From positions 458,180,376 to 458,244,375 of the forward strand of contig NC_134710.1 of the NCBI RefSeq assembly GCF_043290135.1: a stretch of 64,000 nt of DNA. Direction: 5' to 3'. Made by a program: the position numbers and the translations under genes. Source of the stretch: Rhipicephalus microplus. Its lineage: Eukaryota; Arthropoda; Arachnida; Ixodida; Ixodidae. This document shows positions 56,232 through 64,000 of the stretch, piece after piece (the first letter of the stretch is position 1; each line of letters starts with the position of its first letter). The notes under the pieces are model-generated. The model searched no databases. It saw only the letters and a program-made list of their open reading frames with translations, and had not been told where the DNA came from.

Positions 56232-57380
56232 TCAAGGGGACAAAGAACGTCGCATGAAGGGCTTCATACGGGAGACATGGACGACCTCTGTAGTTCGATA
56301 ACGGCGATCTGCTGGGGCTACAAGTGGCGTCAGGCGATAATTCACTGGTGAAGTCTCTTCAAGAACTGTGTACGGCCTGATAAACCGAGGCTGAAATTTG
56401 TCATACAAACCAGGTGTGTGAACAGGCGTCAAAAAGAGCACTTCGTCTCCAGGTTGGAAGGATACAGCACGATGCGATTCATTATAAACTAACTTTCTGT
56501 CTTGCTGGCGGGCTTCAGTGTTTATACGAGCACGTTGGCGGCACTGTGCGAGTCGTGCAACGTATTCCTCTGAAGAGGATGGAGATGAATTTGCTTGGCA
56601 GGTAAAGAAAGAGACGTCCAGGAAAGAAATAGGGGAGCGCCCATAAACTAGGTAAAATGGCGAGTAGCCGGTTGTCCGCTGAATGGCCGTATTGTAGGCG
56701 AAAGTGACGAATGGTAGAACAACGTCCCAGTTTTTGTGGTCTGGTTGAATATAGGCGGCGATCATGTCAGCAAGAGTGCGGTGGAATCGCTCAGTGAGGC
56801 CTTTAGTCTGGGCATGATAACTAGAGGCAGTCTTGTGAGTTGTGCCGGAGGCGTGAAGAAGTTCGTTCACTAGTTGTGAAAAGAAGGCCCTTCCACGGTT
56901 ACTAAGCAACACACGTGGAGCACCATGACGCAGTATAATGGTTCGGAGGATGAAATCGGCAATCTCAGAAGCTGAACCAGTAGTAAGGGATGCCGTCTCG
57001 GCGTAGCGTGTCAAATGGTCAACGGCTATTACTATCCAGCGGTTTCCAGCAGCACTGACTTGGACAGGGTCATAAATATCGACGCCTACTACTTCGAATG
57101 GTGTGGCTGGGTACGGAAGAGGCTGTAGTGTAATGGCAGGAGCAGATGTTGGTAGTTTTCTACAGTGGCAGGTAGTGCAGAACCCGACGTACTGAGCTAC
57201 ACTAGTGGTAATGTCTGGCCAATAAAACCGACTTCGAAGGCGATCGTAGGTTTTATGGTAACCAAGGTGACCAGCAGTCGGATGGTCATGAAGCGCCCTG
57301 AGGACTTCGGACCGAAGCGATCGGGGTAGAACGGGAACCCAGCGCTGACCGTCAGGATGGTAAATTTTGCGGTACAGCAC
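56232..57380 (-). CDS. Gypsy integrase segment (open frame)
   Basis: A 382-codon open frame. It contains an HHCC zinc domain (HPTAGHLGYHKTYDRL ending FCTTCHC, residues 33-72) and the catalytic core: first Asp in VVGVDIYDP (residue 101), second position in LLSNRGRAFF (residue 161) and Glu in KGLTERFHRTL (residue 197). The C-terminal GPY-like block has FIRPYTVLEETSPVNYRL. The second catalytic aspartate is asparagine here, whereas the left-arm copy reads LLSDSGRAFF, so this protein should be inactive although the frame is intact. No chromodomain is seen. In a working element this is the C-terminal part of a longer pol polyprotein. Confidence 0.85.
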   Translation of the reverse strand: MLYRKIYHPDGQRWVPVLPRSLRSEVLRALHDHPTAGHLGYHKTYDRLRSRFYWPDITTSVAQYVGFCTTCHCRKLPTSAPAITLQPLPYPATPFEVVGVDIYDPVQVSAAGNRWIVIAVDHLTRYAETASLTTGSASEIADFILRTIILRHGAPRVLLSNRGRAFFSQLVNELLHASGTTHKTASSYHAQTKGLTERFHRTLADMIAAYIQPDHKNWDVVLPFVTFAYNTAIQRTTGYSPFYLVYGRSPISFLDVSFFTCQANSSPSSSEEYVARLAQCRQRARINTEARQQDRKLVYNESHRAVSFQPGDEVLFLTPVHTPGLYDKFQPRFIRPYTVLEETSPVNYRLTPLVAPADRRYRTTEVVHVSRMKPFMRRSLSP

Positions 57381-57529
57381 CGAGTTGTCCAGCTTAAACT
57401 ACGAGAGTTGGCGACGGAGCCTTGCATTAGGTGGACGGGAACTGCCAATGAGGTAGCATATAATACATCGACAGTATGGGTCAGCCAACTGTCGAGAAGG
57501 AAAATTGTAGGGGTCGTCCGAAGGCAGCT

Positions 57530-59352
57530 AGTCTATAGAGGCGAGAGAGGAAACCACCGTAGACGTGGACTCTGAGGGCGTGTTGTGCAAATTGATGGCG
57601 GAAACCCCGTGTGGAGTCGCTGGTAGTGGGCAGCGAGAAAGAGCATCGGCGTCACTATTCTTCCTGCCACACTTGTACACGATCTCAAAATCATATTCTT
57701 GGAGGCGTAGAATCCAGCGTCCGAGGCATCCCGACAATTTTTTGAGGGTCGAAAGCCAACATAAAGCATGGTGGTCGGTCACAATGGTGAAATGGCGGCC
57801 ATGTAGATATGGACAAAATTTCTGTACTGACCAAACGATGGCGGGGCACTCCTGCTCGGTGATCGTGTAGTTCCTCTCGGCTGCGCAGAAGACGCGGCTG
57901 GCCTATGCAACGACTCGCTCTCGCGAAGAGTTGTCGCGTTGCAGGAGCACGGCTCGTATACCACGGCCGCTAGCGTCTGTATGCAGGAAGGTCGGTGCAT
58001 CATCGTGAAAATTAGCAAGTACAGGGTCGGTCGTGAGGGCACTCTTCAACCTGTCAAAAGCCGATTCACATACCTGAGACCACTGAAAGGGCATACCGGA
58101 AGCAAGTAGCTTATGAAGTGGTGCGGCTATGGAGGCAAAGTTTTGTATGAATCACCGAAAGTAGGAGGCGAGACCAAGAAAACTTCGCAAATCTTTCGGT
58201 TGTCAGGGCGAGGGAAGCGAAGCAGTGCAGCAGTTTTATCAGGGTCTGGACAAATTCCGTCCTTGCTCACAACATGACCGAGTACCTTGATTAATCTGCT
58301 GGCGAAATGGCACTTTTTAGTGTTAATTTGAAGACCAGCGCTCGCAAGACAAGTTAGGACCTCATCCAAGCGTTGCAGATGTTGAGCAAACGTCGATGAA
58401 AAGACAACAATGTCATCGAGGTAACATAGGCAAGTCTTCCATTTCAGGCCACGCAGCACGGTGTCAATCATGTGCTCAAAAGTTGCGGGCGCATTGCATA
58501 GACCGAACAGTATAATATTTAATTCGTATAGGCCGTCCGGGGTCGCAAACGCAGTTTTTTCTTTATCATCTTCGTGCATGGGGATTCGCCAATAGCCGGA
58601 ACGCAAGTCGAGGCTCGAAAAGTATTCAGCACACTGTAAGGAATCTAGGGCGTCGTCGATGCGTGGCATGGGGCATGCAACGCAGGCGACAGTAGTGCCC
58701 CGTGTTAGTAAAATTTTATCTTGTGTGATGTTGCTAGCAGTGAGGATAGGTAATCCATTGTTGAAGCGAGCCACACCTGATGCGAGAGCTATGCCTTTAT
58801 TAAGGCAACGCGGTGATGGAGTGACCAAAATGTAACCAGAGTCGACGTCGTTGGACAAAACTGTAACTAATTGATGTTCGTTTGGTGGTAACTCGATGTC
58901 TACTGCAGCGATGAGTCGAAGTGGTCTGTATGTTTCGTCGTTGAGCAAGTGTTCCGTGTCAATAAGATGGATGACACGTTGTGCACAGCAAATAGCCGCG
59001 GAAGCAGAGGAAAGAAAGACCCAGTCTAAAATGAGTTCATGGGAGCACGGGGACAGCACAGCAAATTCTATATGATGAAGAATTTAGTCGATTAGTACAC
59101 GGGCAGTACAGAGAGCGGAAGAGTGAATCATTGTTCCCTGAGCTGTAACCAGTGTCGGTCCATCATAAGGCGTCGTGACTTTTCGAAGACGGGCACACAA
59201 ATCAGCACGAATAACAGAAAACGCAGCCCCAATGTCCACCAAAGCATCAACGTCCACTCCCTCAACTGTGACTGCAATCGTATTGTAGGGGCGCGCTGGA
59301 GGAATGGGAGTCGTGTGTTGGAATGCAGTTTGTCCTCCAAAAACTGCATCGC
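57530..59352 (-). pseudogene. Gypsy protease-RT-RNase H region, broken
   Basis: The protease is recognisable near 59240 (VDALVDIGAAFSVIRADLC), with the catalytic triplet changed to D-I-G. Frame 59059-58127 fuses the post-protease region directly to RT from PRIDDALDSLQ onward and has the YLDD box. The RT fingers (the WASPVVLV/DYRRLN part) are absent, as in the left-arm copy. RNase H follows in other frames (TDASGRG near 57980, [13 protein letters not shown] near 57775). The enzyme set is non-functional. Confidence 0.85.
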
Positions 59353-60728
59353 TTAGTTTTCCGGACGCCGATCAGAAGTAAGGGAAGCAGGCTGAAGAGG
59401 AGAAGAACAGTGACGGTACGGTGACGGTGAACGGCGTCGGGTTGGTCGGTGACTACTGCGCAGTTCACCCGATGCTGGCGGAGATGGAGACCGACGCGGC
59501 GGTGTCGAATAACGGCGGCCCTGGTACAAGGCTCCCGCGGTACAGTACCGTTCGCGTATGTCATACCCTCGGCGCTCGTCTTGCTGGCGCTTGCGGCAAA
59601 AGCGTGCAATGTGACCACGATAGCCGCAATGATAGCACGTAGGCCGAGTCGATCGATGAGGAGGGTAGTAGCTTGCGCTAACTGCACCGAGAGAGAGAGC
59701 AGTTAGAGGGACAGGTGACGGCTCAGGCGTTGGTGATGAAAAGCTCGTGGGAAGCTTGTGGGAGGTGCGGCAGCAACCGACGCGTACGTTCGTGGCGGGG
59801 ACGTAGAGCTGACAGGGCCTGGTGGTGCGGCGGCGGTGTACGGGAATGATGGTAGAGTACGAGAGACAATTGGCTGTAGGTTGGCCATGTGGGTCATTGA
59901 CGTGAGCTCTTCCCTGATGACATCCCGCAATGACGTTGAAGAAGACTGAATAGGACACACTGAAGGTAGTGTGAATCCCATTTATTCTAATTCTTCACGT
60001 ATAATCGCCCTTATCGTGTCTCGCAGGTTTGAATCAGTCGTAAAACGGGCCGTGTCACTGTCTGGTTGTAGGCGCATAGACTCGAGTTCTTCGAGGCGCT
60101 GACAGGTTGTCGCGACGTCAGCAACGGTAGTCGGATTCTGGATTGCAAGGGCATTGAATGCGACGGGTTCAATCCCCTTAAGAAGCTGGCGCACCTTGTC
60201 TGATTCCGTCATTGGTGTGTCAACCTGGCGGCAAAGTGAAAGAACATCCTCGGTGTAGGATGTATACGACTTCCCGATGTGCTGTTTCCGAGTCGCGAGA
60301 GCTTTCTTTGCGAGAGCCGAACGAACAGCCGGTGTGCCAAAAACATGGCGAAGCTGATCTTTGAAGGCTGACCAGTCGGGGGTGTTGATGAACTGGTTGA
60401 GGAACCACGTCTTCGCGACACCCGTGAGGTAGAATGACACGTGAGCGAGTTTGTAGGTGTTATCCCACCGGTTAGCAGTGCCGACACGTTCGAAATTGTC
60501 CAGCCATTCAACTACATCTTCCCCGCGCATACCAGCGAAGGGATGGGGTTCACGCTGGAGGCTGTTGATGACGTGAGAAGGCGCGAAACGCGGTGGTTGA
60601 GTGGGAACGGCTGCAGCACCAGCCTCATCTTGGTGCGACATATTTGCGGACACCTGGCCCAAGCGGCGACCTGAACGTAGCTTCAGGGAGTAGAGTCGTT
60701 GAGAGGATGGCGGGGGATCTAACAGCAC
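59353..60728 (-). pseudogene. Gypsy gag with nonsense and frameshift mutations
   Basis: The capsid-like part (60728-59982) includes VVEWLDNFERVG, VAKTWFLNQF, DQLRHVFGTP and a CRQVD/LLKGI region. A stop at 59982 replaces a sense codon kept in the copy at 26.4 kb. The linker follows in the same frame to about 59745, then the frame shifts. The zinc knuckle CYHCGYRGHIARFC and an arginine/serine/proline-rich tail are read in 59958-59353. Gag would bind and package element RNA. Confidence 0.85.
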
Positions 60729-60741
60729 GCTCCACCACGTA

Positions 60742-60912
60742 TGAAGTCTTGGTTTGTATTACCTTTTATTAGTCCCGAGGAACCGGCAGCCGACAGCAAC
60801 GATGACTGAGCCAAGATGATGATGCTACGTAACAACGATGAGGGGGCATGAGCCACACATGATAATGATGATAATGTACCGGTGAAGAAGATGCGTATAC
60901 TAAATGCCCACA
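60742..60912 (-). mobile_element. Gypsy 5' LTR, right-hand element
   Basis: 171-bp terminal repeat on the minus strand, starting TGTGGGCATT next to (TA)n and ending AAGACTTCA. It differs at several positions from the 3' LTR of the same element at 56028, including a start of TCTGGGCA there, so the insertion is not recent. Confidence 0.9.

Positions 60913-60998
<86 letters not shown>
60913..60998. repeat. (TA)n microsatellite between two gypsy elements
   Basis: About 86 bp of TA with one G near 60931, bounded by the 5' LTR of one gypsy element and the 3' LTR end of another. Confidence 0.95.
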
Positions 60999-61003
<5 letters not shown>

Positions 61004-61158
61004 AGACGTTTATTCGCGGACGGTTGTCGACGATGCTTGACAGTGACAGTCAATTCGGGTACCAACTCTCTGCACGAGCTGCTCTTCTTCTTGCTAAAAA
61101 GGGCAACCCACTAGAAGGCGCTGGAGAGGACGACCCACTGTTCGAAGGCTTCACCACA
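60999..61158 (-). mobile_element. 3' LTR of the second gypsy element
   Basis: Begins TGTGGTGAAG after a GGGGTAGT tract, contains AATAAACGTCTCA near its end and terminates CA next to TA repeats. The assignment rests on position after the pol stop and TG...CA ends; the partner LTR is out of view. Confidence 0.65.
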
Positions 61159-61195
61159 ACTACCCCGGGTACGAAGAGGGTAGCCGCCTGGCGAC

Positions 61196-63649
61196 CTAGC
61201 AGCTGGTTACTATGAGCGGGTCGTGGTAGGCTTTGAGGCGCTCCACGTTGACAATGTCGCGCCCTCGACGGCGCATGTCCGAAGATGGTTCGATGGGTTC
61301 GATCAAGTAAGTTACAGGGGAAGTGCGTTCGACGACACGGTAGGGGCCTTCGTATTTGGGCAATAGTTTTGAAGATAGGCCAGTTGAAGTGGTAGGGATC
61401 GAGAGCCAGACGAGCGCTCCAAGGAGGAACATGGGCGCAGTGGTGCTGGTGTCAGCGCGAATGCCTTTTTGCCGCTCTTGATCATGCGCTGTAAAGGTCC
61501 TTGCGAGCTCTCGACACTCTTCAGCAAGCTTGGCTGTAGCAGAAATAGGCGCCCACTCTGACGGATCTGGCTTGTACGGAAGTATAGTGTCGATGGTGTG
61601 CGACGGGTGCCTTCCATATAATAAAAAGAAAGGTGAAAAGCCAGTAGTGCTCTGAGGGGCGGTGTTATATGCGTAGGTGACGAAGGGTAGAATGGAATCC
61701 CAATTTGTGTGATCGGCGGCGACGTACTTGGAGAGCATGTCGCCGAGCGTACGGTTGAAGCGTTCATTAAGGCCATTCGTCTGCGGGTGGTAAGCAGCAG
61801 TTTTTCGGTGAACAACGTTGCACTCTTTGAGAATGGCTTCGACGACTTCAGACAGGAAGACGCGGCCTCGATCACTGAGCAGTTCCTGAGGTGGACCGTG
61901 TCGCAGCATAAATCGTTGGAGCAGGAAGGAGGCCACATCGCTCGCTGTAGCCGCGGGGAGAGCGGCAGTTTCGGCGTATCGCGTGAGGTGGTCCACAGCA
62001 ACAATGGCCCAGCGGTTACCGGCCGACGTTAGTGGAAGTGGCCCATACAAATCAATGCCAACGCGCCCAAATGGCCTGGCAGGGCAAGGTAGAGGTTGCA
62101 GACCTACCGGCGACAGGTGCGTTGAAGTTTTGCGGCGCTGACATTCTATGCAGGAGCGAACGAATTTCTGCACATAGCGGTACATGCCGCGCCAAAAGTA
62201 CCGTTGGCGAATGCGCTGGTAAGTCTTCGATACGCCGGAGTGCGCACATTGCGGATCAGTATGAAAGAATTCGCATATGTCAGAGCGCAGACTGCGGGGT
62301 ATGACTAGTAGCCACCGGCGGCCGTCACCGCTGTAGTTGCGTCGGTGGAGAAGGTCGTCGCGAACGGCGAAACGGTGGGCTTGATGACGCAACGCGCGAG
62401 TAGATGGAGTGGATGGATCAGTCAGCAAGTCTATCAGTGAGGCAATCCATTGATCCTTGCGCTGTTCAGTTGCAACGGCATGAATGCTAATGGAAGAAAC
62501 GGCAAGGTGAGACGCTGAGTCGTGGGCATTGTCGTCAGGCAAGGAAGAGTGCGACAGGGCGTCGGCGTCAGCATGTTGCCTTCCGTTGCGGTACAGCACG
62601 TGGATGTCGTAGTCTTGCAGGCGAAGTGCCCACCGGGCGAGACGGCCTGAGGGATCTTTCAATGAGGACAACCAGCATAGTGCGTGATGGTCGGTGACTA
62701 CATCAAATGGGCGACCATATAAATAAGGTCGGAACTTGGTAAGGGCCCACACGATTGCCAGACATTCTTTCTCAGTGACGGTGTAATTAGTCTCGGCTTT
62801 TGTAAGCGTACGGCTTGCATACGCCACGACATATTCCGGGAACCCTGGTTTGCGCTGCGCAAGGACAGCGCCGAGACCGACACCACTGGCGTCCGTGTGT
62901 ACCTCTGTAGGGGCAGTAGGGTCGTAGTGGCGGAGTATGGGAGGCGACGTCAGTAAACGACGAAGCGTTGTGAATGCGTCGTCACACTGTGATGACCACG
63001 AATGGAGAGGCCCGTTACTACCGAGGAGTTTTGTCAGTGGCGATGCGATAGACGCGAAGTTTCGGATGAAGCGCCGAAAGTAGGAACACAGTCCTAAGAA
63101 ACTGCGCAGTTCCTTGATGGATGTCGGCTTGGGGAACTCGGTCACGGCCCGAAGCTTGGCTGGATCGGGGAGAATTCCGTCCTTGGACACGACGTAGCCG
63201 AGTATTGTCAACTGCCGAGCTGCAAATCGGCACTTCTTCAGGTTCAGTTGCAGACTGGCGTCACTCAGACGCGTTAAAACATGCCGCAGGCGTTGAAGAT
63301 GCGTTGAGAAGTCCGGAGCGAAAACGACGACGTCATCGAGGTAGCACAGGCACGTGTGCCCTTTCAGGTCACGCAGGACGATATCCATCATGCGCTCAAA
63401 GGTGGCAGGCGCATTGCACAGCCCAAACGGCATGACGTTGAATTCGTACAAGCCGTCGGGAGTGACGAAAGCGGTCTTCGGTCGAGCGTCTTCAGCCATA
63501 GGTACTTGCCAGTACCCTGAGCGCAAATCTAGAGATGAAAAAAATTCGGCTCCTTGCAGGCTGTCAATCGCGTCATCCACACGCGGTAGTGGGTACACGT
63601 CCTTACGAGTGATCTTGTTGAGACGTCGGTAGTCCACACAGAACCGCAC
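61196..63649 (-). CDS. Gypsy pol: RT, RNase H, integrase
   Basis: An 817-codon open frame. [20 protein letters not shown], motif [12 protein letters not shown] (Asp 41), [14 protein letters not shown] and YLDD (residues 103-106). RNase [17 protein letters not shown] (Asp 253), [20 protein letters not shown] and a HADADALS end. Integrase: HHCC zinc domain ([16 protein letters not shown] to CIECQRRK, about 462-505), core D533 (GIDLYGPLP), D593 (LLSDRGRVF), E629 ([12 protein letters not shown]) and a C-terminal [19 protein letters not shown] module. All catalytic residues appear present. The methionine start is not biological, since the frame continues upstream after a TGA and a frameshift near 63690. 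It replicates and inserts the element; no chromodomain or envelope is visible. Confidence 0.92.
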   Translation of the reverse strand: MRFCVDYRRLNKITRKDVYPLPRVDDAIDSLQGAEFFSSLDLRSGYWQVPMAEDARPKTAFVTPDGLYEFNVMPFGLCNAPATFERMMDIVLRDLKGHTCLCYLDDVVVFAPDFSTHLQRLRHVLTRLSDASLQLNLKKCRFAARQLTILGYVVSKDGILPDPAKLRAVTEFPKPTSIKELRSFLGLCSYFRRFIRNFASIASPLTKLLGSNGPLHSWSSQCDDAFTTLRRLLTSPPILRHYDPTAPTEVHTDASGVGLGAVLAQRKPGFPEYVVAYASRTLTKAETNYTVTEKECLAIVWALTKFRPYLYGRPFDVVTDHHALCWLSSLKDPSGRLARWALRLQDYDIHVLYRNGRQHADADALSHSSLPDDNAHDSASHLAVSSISIHAVATEQRKDQWIASLIDLLTDPSTPSTRALRHQAHRFAVRDDLLHRRNYSGDGRRWLLVIPRSLRSDICEFFHTDPQCAHSGVSKTYQRIRQRYFWRGMYRYVQKFVRSCIECQRRKTSTHLSPVGLQPLPCPARPFGRVGIDLYGPLPLTSAGNRWAIVAVDHLTRYAETAALPAATASDVASFLLQRFMLRHGPPQELLSDRGRVFLSEVVEAILKECNVVHRKTAAYHPQTNGLNERFNRTLGDMLSKYVAADHTNWDSILPFVTYAYNTAPQSTTGFSPFFLLYGRHPSHTIDTILPYKPDPSEWAPISATAKLAEECRELARTFTAHDQERQKGIRADTSTTAPMFLLGALVWLSIPTTSTGLSSKLLPKYEGPYRVVERTSPVTYLIEPIEPSSDMRRRGRDIVNVERLKAYHDPLIVTSC

Positions 63650-64000
63650 AGAACCGTCCTTTTTTGCGACGAGAACGACAGGAGATGCTCAGGGGCTGTT
63701 AGAGGGTCGAATACATCGCGGCGTAGCATGTCCTCCACTTGCTCGTTGATTACACGGCGTTCTGTGGGAGATACGCGATATGGACGTTGCCGTAGTGGTG
63801 GTTGTGTGCCTGTGTCAATGCGATGCGTAACAGTCGATGTGCGGCCGAGAGAAGGTTGAGAGACATCGAAAGAAGAGCGGAATTTTTCCAACAGGGCCAG
63901 AAGCTGGGAGCGCTGGACCGGCGTAAGGTTGTCGGCAATGAAAGGACCAAATACATCAGCGGATGATGAAACAGATGTAGAAACAGCACTAAGCGTATTG
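63650..64000 (-). pseudogene. Protease-RT junction of the second gypsy element, frame-broken
   Basis: Minus-strand frames include LLEKFRSSFDVSQPSLG and THRIDTGTQPPLRQRPYRVS, the usual lead-in to gypsy RT, then EQVEDMLRRDVFDP. Just after this a one-base shift and a TGA in place of the conserved tryptophan codon of the SPWASPVVLV block separate it from the long pol frame. Near 63900 another shift occurs. Apart from these lesions the element looks recently intact. Confidence 0.8.

Larger units (their letters stand above)
53155..59150 (-). repeat. Right arm of the giant inverted repeat
   Basis: Reverse-complement homology to 34778-40288 plus 45771-46232. From the inside outward it contains 460 bp of other sequence (53155-53614), a (TA)n tract (53617-53656), the small LTR element and the gypsy element up to its protease region. 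Here the gypsy element continues beyond the repeat to a complete 5' end at 60912. The inner edge lies 67 bp after the splice donor of the exon at 53003. Confidence 0.9.
56028..60912 (-). mobile_element. Complete Ty3/gypsy element with ~170-bp LTRs
   Basis: The 5' LTR is 60912-60742 (TGTGGGCA...GACTTCA) and the 3' LTR is about 56189-56028. Both outer flanks are TA-rich (ATATAT), consistent with target duplication in a TA tract. Total length is 4.9 kb. The order is gag, protease, RT, RNase H, integrase. Downstream of the 5' LTR the leader begins TACGTGGTGGAGC, where a primer-binding site would be expected; the priming tRNA was not identified. Multiple stops, frameshifts and an internal RT deletion make it inactive. 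No envelope-like gene is present. Confidence 0.9.
60999..64000 (-). mobile_element. Second Ty3/gypsy element, 5' part beyond the window
   Basis: The 3' LTR is 60999-61158 (minus strand TGTGGTGAAG...GTCTCAACA, 160 bp, with AATAAA near its end). Pol occupies 61196 to beyond 63891. The family is distinct from the neighbouring gypsy: the LTRs are unrelated and protein blocks are similar but clearly diverged. The 5' LTR, gag and most of the protease lie outside the window. Its 3' end abuts (TA)n. Confidence 0.88.

Overview
This is animal nuclear DNA and most likely comes from a hard tick (Ixodidae, probably metastriate). The evidence is introns with GT-AG borders, AATAAA signals, SINEs resembling the tick Ruka type, and a dense mix of Ty3/gypsy, Penelope-like, LINE, pogo/Tigger and P-element sequence. 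The tick assignment is inferred from element types recognised by eye, not from a database search. There are no bacterial operons, rRNA genes or CRISPR arrays.

Layout. Positions 1-26 kb are mostly non-repetitive. They hold one recognisable host gene on the + strand, a DUF4806-domain protein with exons near 12.6, 14.8, 18.04 and 18.3 kb. Its introns contain a MITE, a pogo-like element that ends just before a splice acceptor, and a Tigger element nested inside another pogo-type element. A roughly 530-bp dispersed repeat occurs at the window start and again at 18.97 kb, so two direct copies flank this gene. A decayed LINE lies at 4.3-6.0 kb.

Positions 26-34.7 kb are a graveyard of mobile elements: a gag fragment, a tandem array of a tRNA-derived SINE, a lone LTR, a LINE 3' end and a gag-protease relic.

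Positions 34.8-59.2 kb form a very large inverted repeat with arms of about 6 kb. Each arm carries a Ty3/gypsy element (5'-truncated on the left, complete on the right), a small gag-only LTR element, a (TA)n tract and about 460 bp of other sequence. A 5.3-kb Penelope-like element has inserted into the (TA)n tract of the left arm. It carries hammerhead ribozyme motifs in both of its inverted terminal copies, an SGNH-esterase-like ORF1 fragment, and an RT plus GIY-YIG reading frame. The 6.9-kb spacer between the arms contains a P-element/THAP9-like transposase relic, a palindromic SINE pair flanked by (TA)n tracts and, at its right edge, a convincing first coding exon with signal peptide, Kozak context and splice donor.

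Positions 59.2-64 kb hold the remainder of the right-hand gypsy element, another (TA)n tract, and a second, better preserved gypsy element that runs off the window. A recurring theme is that unrelated retroelements sit against or inside (TA)n microsatellites.
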